Source: an uncultured Bacteroidota bacterium
GTDB taxonomy: Bacteria > Bacteroidota > Bacteroidia > Bacteroidales > P3
Assembly: GCA_902766265.1 (NCBI GenBank)
Contig: CACXCY010000144.1
Span: 1 to 8,165 of the forward strand
DNA: 8,165 nucleotides
Direction: 5' to 3'
The stretch's first letter is position 1. Each line of letters starts with the position of its first letter. Below, one piece after another: positions 5,011 to 8,165 of the stretch. The position numbers were made by a program, and so were the translations under genes. The notes under the pieces were generated by a model, which was given only the letters and a program-made list of their open reading frames with translations, made no database searches and was not told the origin of the DNA.

Positions 5011-6481
5011 GCTAAAAATGAACCTGAAAATGACGCCTCAGCAACTGATGCTGCTGAAGATGTTGCAGGTGCCTGCCGCGATGATGGAACAGACCATCAA
5101 GCAAGAGGTGGAGAAAAACCCGCTGCTGGAAGACGAACATTGCGGAGATGAGTCCGCTCCCGCCGAGGACAACGAGGAGCCCCTGCCCACCGCAAATGCC
5201 GAGGAGGAGGACGTCGACTTCGAAGACCGCGAGATTGACCCCTTTGCCGAAGCTGACTACGGTCAAGACGACGAGGACGACTACCGCTACCGCGAATACC
5301 AGGAACATGACCGCAACGTGGAGGAACGCGAGGTGCCCATCACCTCGGATGTGTCGTTTCTGGAACATCTGCAAAAACAATTCAACCTCAAACGGCTGAC
5401 CCACGAAGAGACGATTATCGGCAACGAGCTGATAGGCAGCATCGACGATGCCGGATACCTGGGCCGCGACGTCGGCCTGGTGGCCAACGACCTGGCTTTT
5501 AAACAGAATCTTGACGTCAGCCCCAAGGAGGTGGAACGGGTGCTCAAGATGGTGCAGACGCTGGACCCCGCCGGCGTGGGTGCCCGCAACCTGCAGGAAT
5601 GCCTGTCGCTGCAACTGCACCGCGCCAACGACGACGACCCCGCAACCCTGACGGCTACGCAGATTGTGGACCGCTGCTTCAACGCCTTCAGCAAACGGCA
5701 CTACGACAGCATCCTCTCCCGACTCAACATTACCGACGACCAGCTGCATGACGCCATCGAACGCATCAAACGGCTCAACCCCAAACCCGGATCGGCCTAT
5801 ACCGAAGGCGGCGACGAGACGGTGGCGTATGTCATTCCCGACTTTATCGTGAGCCGCGACGAAAACGGGCTTTCCTTCACGCTCAACGACGACCACATGC
5901 CCCAGCTGCATGTGAGCCGCTACTACAGCGATATGCTGCGTCAGCTGTCGGCTGTCAAGAATCCCAGCCGCAGCGACCGCGAAACCATACAGTTCATCCG
6001 CAGCAAGGCGGAATCGGCACAATGGTTTATCGACGTGCTCGACCAGCGACGGCAGACGCTGCAGAACACCATGGGCGCCATCCTGGAATACCAGCAGCCA
6101 TACTTTACCACGGGCAACACCACCGACCTGCGCCCCATGAAGCTGCAAGACATCGCGTCGGCCACAAACTACGACATCTCGACCATTTCGCGCGTGGTCA
6201 ACCAGAAATATGTACAAACCGCGTTTGGCACCTTCCTGCTCAAAGACCTTTTCTCCAAAGCCCTCACCACCGACGAGGGCGACTCGGTATCGACCGACGC
6301 CATCAAGCACTACCTGCAAGAGGCCGTGGACAACGAGGACAAGCGGCACCCCCTCACCGACGAGATGCTGACGAAGCTGCTAAACGAAAAGGGCTACCCC
6401 GTGGCCCGACGCACCGTGGCCAAATACCGCGAGCTGCTCGGCATCCCCGTAGGCCGTATGAGAAAGGAGCTGCGCCGATGA
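4991..6481 (+). CDS. rpoN: RNA polymerase sigma-54 factor
   Basis: The product has 496 residues, the usual length of RpoN in this phylum. Region I (about 1-48) has the conserved start QKLKMNLKMTPQQLMLLKML and the ENPLLE-like KNPLLED. Region II (about 49-115) is strongly acidic. The core-binding domain covers about 118-300. The DNA-binding part has a helix-turn-helix at about 385-407 (LQDIASATNYDISTISRVVN) followed by the K-Y-V-Q-T-A-F-G-T-F strand motif. The diagnostic RpoN box ARRTVAKYRE is at 472-481. Sigma-54 directs RNA polymerase to -24/-12 promoters and needs AAA+ activators for open-complex formation; none is encoded here. The ATG at 4991 leaves 14 residues before the TPQQ motif, as in other Bacteroidetes RpoN proteins; the ATG at 5018 would cut conserved region I. 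It is the first gene of the operon and its stop overlaps the next start as ATGA. Confidence 0.97.
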   Translation: MNSQRQKLKMNLKMTPQQLMLLKMLQVPAAMMEQTIKQEVEKNPLLEDEHCGDESAPAEDNEEPLPTANAEEEDVDFEDREIDPFAEADYGQDDEDDYRYREYQEHDRNVEEREVPITSDVSFLEHLQKQFNLKRLTHEETIIGNELIGSIDDAGYLGRDVGLVANDLAFKQNLDVSPKEVERVLKMVQTLDPAGVGARNLQECLSLQLHRANDDDPATLTATQIVDRCFNAFSKRHYDSILSRLNITDDQLHDAIERIKRLNPKPGSAYTEGGDETVAYVIPDFIVSRDENGLSFTLNDDHMPQLHVSRYYSDMLRQLSAVKNPSRSDRETIQFIRSKAESAQWFIDVLDQRRQTLQNTMGAILEYQQPYFTTGNTTDLRPMKLQDIASATNYDISTISRVVNQKYVQTAFGTFLLKDLFSKALTTDEGDSVSTDAIKHYLQEAVDNEDKRHPLTDEMLTKLLNEKGYPVARRTVAKYRELLGIPVGRMRKELRR

Positions 6482-7461
6482 AACAGCCCTGCGCGGTACT
6501 CCTGTGCCTGCTGGCCCTGTCCCTGCAGCTGCACGCCCAACAGCCACGGCGGCTTACCTATTTCGACTCGCTGGCCTACCGCCAACAGTACGGCCATTAC
6601 CCGAAAGCAACAGAAAAAGCTGTGGACTCCGCCCTGATGAAAGGCGACGACCTGATTGACCTTTTCTACGACGAAAGCAAGCCCCTGCCCAGCGCCTTGT
6701 GGTATGGCAACACCCTGCTGGGCACCCGCGTGAGACAACAGATTCTGCCTCTCGACTCCCTGCCCGACGAGATAAACATCCGGCTCATCAAGGAGGACAA
6801 CGAGTTCTGCTTCCCCGTCAAACATGTGCGCACCTCTCCCTACGGATGGCGCTGGAACCGCCCGCACCGTGGGGTGGACATAGCCCTCAATGTGGGCGAC
6901 CCCGTGCATTGCGCCTTCCCAGGCGTGGTGCGTATCGCACGCCCCATGGGTGGCTACGGCAACCTCGTGGTGGTGCGACACTATAACGGATTGGAGACCG
7001 TCTACGGCCACCTGTCCAAAATCAACGTGCGCCCGAAGCAGCTGGTACGGGCAGGCGATGTAATCGGACTGGGGGGCAGCACAGGCCATTCCACAGGACC
7101 GCACCTGCACTTCGAAGTGCGTTTTGAATACGAGGCCTTCGACCCCGAATGGATTCTCGATTTCTCCAACTATTCGCTCCGCACCCGACGCCTGCATCTG
7201 GACAAGACCTATTTCGGCATCACCGCCCCCAAGGGCAAAAACTGCGATTTGGCCTACAAAGCGGACAAAAGCTACGTGAAGGAAGACCCGCGCAAATATC
7301 GCCAGGAGGGAAAGAAAAAAGAGCAATACCACACCGTGAAGAGTACCGACACCTACGACATGCTGGCCTTGCAATACAGCACAACGGTGGAGAAGATCAA
7401 GAAACTGAATCCCGATGCTCCCAAAAAGCTGAAAACGGGCATGATTATTAGAGTAAGATAA
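6478..7461 (+). CDS. Secreted M23 metallopeptidase with C-terminal LysM domain
   Basis: The product has 327 residues. A signal peptide (1-20) ends in L-H-A before QQ, so type I cleavage and export to the periplasm are likely. The LytM/M23 domain covers about 110-225 with the full active site: HRGVD (zinc ligands His130 and Asp134), GHLS (His178) and HLHF (His209, and zinc ligand His211). Such enzymes cleave peptide cross-links in peptidoglycan. A LysM module occupies about 284-327 (YHTVKSTDTYDMLALQYSTTVEKIKKLN...), binding glycan. A Lys-rich linker joins the two. All catalytic residues are present, so it should be an active endopeptidase and not an EnvC/NlpD-type activator, although a regulatory role cannot be excluded. 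The start ATG at 6478 overlaps the rpoN stop by four bases, implying translational coupling; the frame is open far upstream, but only this ATG gives the signal peptide. Confidence 0.94.
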   Translation: MKQPCAVLLCLLALSLQLHAQQPRRLTYFDSLAYRQQYGHYPKATEKAVDSALMKGDDLIDLFYDESKPLPSALWYGNTLLGTRVRQQILPLDSLPDEINIRLIKEDNEFCFPVKHVRTSPYGWRWNRPHRGVDIALNVGDPVHCAFPGVVRIARPMGGYGNLVVVRHYNGLETVYGHLSKINVRPKQLVRAGDVIGLGGSTGHSTGPHLHFEVRFEYEAFDPEWILDFSNYSLRTRRLHLDKTYFGITAPKGKNCDLAYKADKSYVKEDPRKYRQEGKKKEQYHTVKSTDTYDMLALQYSTTVEKIKKLNPDAPKKLKTGMIIRVR

Positions 7462-7468
7462 GAATACC

Positions 7469-7966
7469 ATGAACACCAAGAAAGTCAACCTCTCGGAATA
7501 CGACCCCGACAGCATACCCAACGGGGAAACGTTCAATATCGGCATCGTGGCTGCCGAATGGAACCCCGCCATCACAGACGCCATGCTCCAGGGTGCCTAC
7601 GACACTTTGCGCCGCTACGGTGTGAAGGAGGAAAACATACCTGTGCTGCATGTGCCGGGCAGTTTCGAGTTGACCTCGGGCGCACAGATGATGTTTGAGC
7701 ACTACGACTGCGACGCTGTCATCTGCATCGGCTGTGTGATACAAGGCGAAACCCGCCATTTCGACTTTATCTGCGAAGCGGTGGCCAACGGCCTCACCAA
7801 CCTCAGCATTAAGGTAAACCGGCCAGCCATATTCAGCGTGCTTACGACCAACAACATCGCACAAGCACAGGACCGCGCCGGAGGGAAGCACGGCAACAAA
7901 GGCGTTGAAGGTGCCGTCACAGCCCTCAAAATGGTCCACGCAAAGAAATCTATGAGCAACGGATAA
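7469..7966 (+). CDS. ribH: 6,7-dimethyl-8-ribityllumazine synthase
   Basis: RibH condenses 5-amino-6-ribitylamino-uracil with 3,4-dihydroxy-2-butanone 4-phosphate to make lumazine, the penultimate step of riboflavin synthesis, in the cytoplasm. The product has 165 residues, the normal size. Family motifs are present in order: A-E-W-N near residues 29-32 (the aromatic-Asn substrate site), PGSFEL (about 64-69), GCVIQGETRHFDFI with the catalytic His, FSVLTT (usually FGVLTT), and a C-terminal D-R-A-G-G-K-HGNKG phosphate-binding segment. The enzyme usually assembles as pentamers or 60-mers. The gene starts 7 nt after the M23 gene and lies in the same operon. No FMN riboswitch precedes it, and no other rib gene is visible, so its expression appears tied to the rpoN operon. 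Confidence 0.97.
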   Translation: MNTKKVNLSEYDPDSIPNGETFNIGIVAAEWNPAITDAMLQGAYDTLRRYGVKEENIPVLHVPGSFELTSGAQMMFEHYDCDAVICIGCVIQGETRHFDFICEAVANGLTNLSIKVNRPAIFSVLTTNNIAQAQDRAGGKHGNKGVEGAVTALKMVHAKKSMSNG

Positions 7967-7980
7967 TCCCCCCGACCACC

Positions 7981-8165
7981 ATGAAGATTGTTTTTATGGG
8001 AACGCCCGACTTTGCTGTGGCCTCGCTGGATGCCATCTGCCAGAGTGGACACCCGGTGGTGGGCGTTGTCACGGTGCCCGACCGCCAAACCGGACGAGGC
8101 CTGAAACTGACCTATTCGCCCGTCAAAGAATATGCCCTGCAGCACGCACTCCGACTGCTGCAACC
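7981..8165 (+). CDS. fmt: Methionyl-tRNA formyltransferase (5' part, cut by window end)
   Basis: The 61 complete codons visible begin MKIVFMGTPDFAVASLDAI, the characteristic N-terminus of Fmt, and continue through PDRQTGRGLKLTYSPVKEYA, matching the family loop PDRpaGRGkkl.psPVK. Fmt uses 10-formyltetrahydrofolate to formylate Met-tRNAi for translation initiation. The catalytic Asn-His-Asp residues lie beyond the window. The start is 14 nt after the ribH stop with no terminator between, so the gene continues the operon. The frame is open to the window edge, with no frameshift. Confidence 0.95.
   Translation, partial: MKIVFMGTPDFAVASLDAICQSGHPVVGVVTVPDRQTGRGLKLTYSPVKEYALQHALRLLQ

Noticed and set aside
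6227..6242. Possible sigma-54 promoter (TGGCAC...TGC) near the end of rpoN
   Set aside because: The second half has the wrong spacing and sequence for the -12 element, and it lies inside coding sequence.
5012..6349. Minus-strand open frame of 445 codons
   Set aside because: It is antisense to rpoN, rich in Val/His/Gly with no domain, and caused by codon bias of the real gene.
6394..7584. Minus-strand open frame of 396 codons
   Set aside because: It is antisense to the M23 peptidase and the rpoN and ribH ends, with no domain or start context.

Overview
The window looks like the chromosome of a member of the Bacteroidales. Four observations support this. The tmRNA gene encodes the proteolysis tag GENNYALAA, the form I recall for Porphyromonas-type Bacteroidetes. 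Promoters fit the Bacteroidetes -33/-7 pattern (TTTG, about 19 nt, TAnnTTTG), best shown at 4499-4530. Genes lack Shine-Dalgarno sequences and have A-rich leaders. Several proteins are typical Bacteroidetes lipoproteins or have close Bacteroidetes family features. Coding DNA is fairly GC-rich for the phylum, while 3700-4960 is clearly more AT-rich.

Layout. Positions 1-600 are an RNA region: tRNA-Asp(GTC) with an encoded CCA, a strong intrinsic terminator, and a complete tmRNA gene (ssrA). A small acidic lipoprotein gene follows on the same strand (614-1075) with its own terminator. Positions 1187-1383 hold a non-coding element with near-perfect 20-bp terminal inverted repeats and a TTTA duplication, which looks like a MITE. 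It lies between convergent genes. On the minus strand (1403-3250) is an LtaS-like membrane sulfatase/phosphoglycerol-transferase family enzyme, with a -7 promoter element at 3315-3322 that fixes its start downstream of the longest possible ORF. Two small orphan lipoprotein genes follow on the minus strand (3483-3701 and 4034-4474). Between them is a strictly phased array of four 22-bp repeats, each a 17-bp imperfect palindrome plus 5 bp.

Positions 4475-4990 are AT-rich and apparently non-coding. They contain a perfect short hairpin and a 46-nt near-copy of the leader and start of rpoN, displaced by exactly 396 nt. From 4991 to the right end is a tightly packed plus-strand operon: rpoN (sigma-54), an M23/LysM cell-wall endopeptidase (ATGA overlap), ribH (lumazine synthase) and the 5' part of fmt (methionyl-tRNA formyltransferase, cut by the window edge).

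The core genes are housekeeping: trans-translation, sigma-54 transcription, envelope maintenance, riboflavin synthesis and translation initiation. The accessory interest lies in the intergenic DNA, namely the MITE-like element, the 22-bp array and the duplicated rpoN leader. I saw no CRISPR array, complete transposase or defence system. Nothing here amounts to a clearly new multi-gene system.
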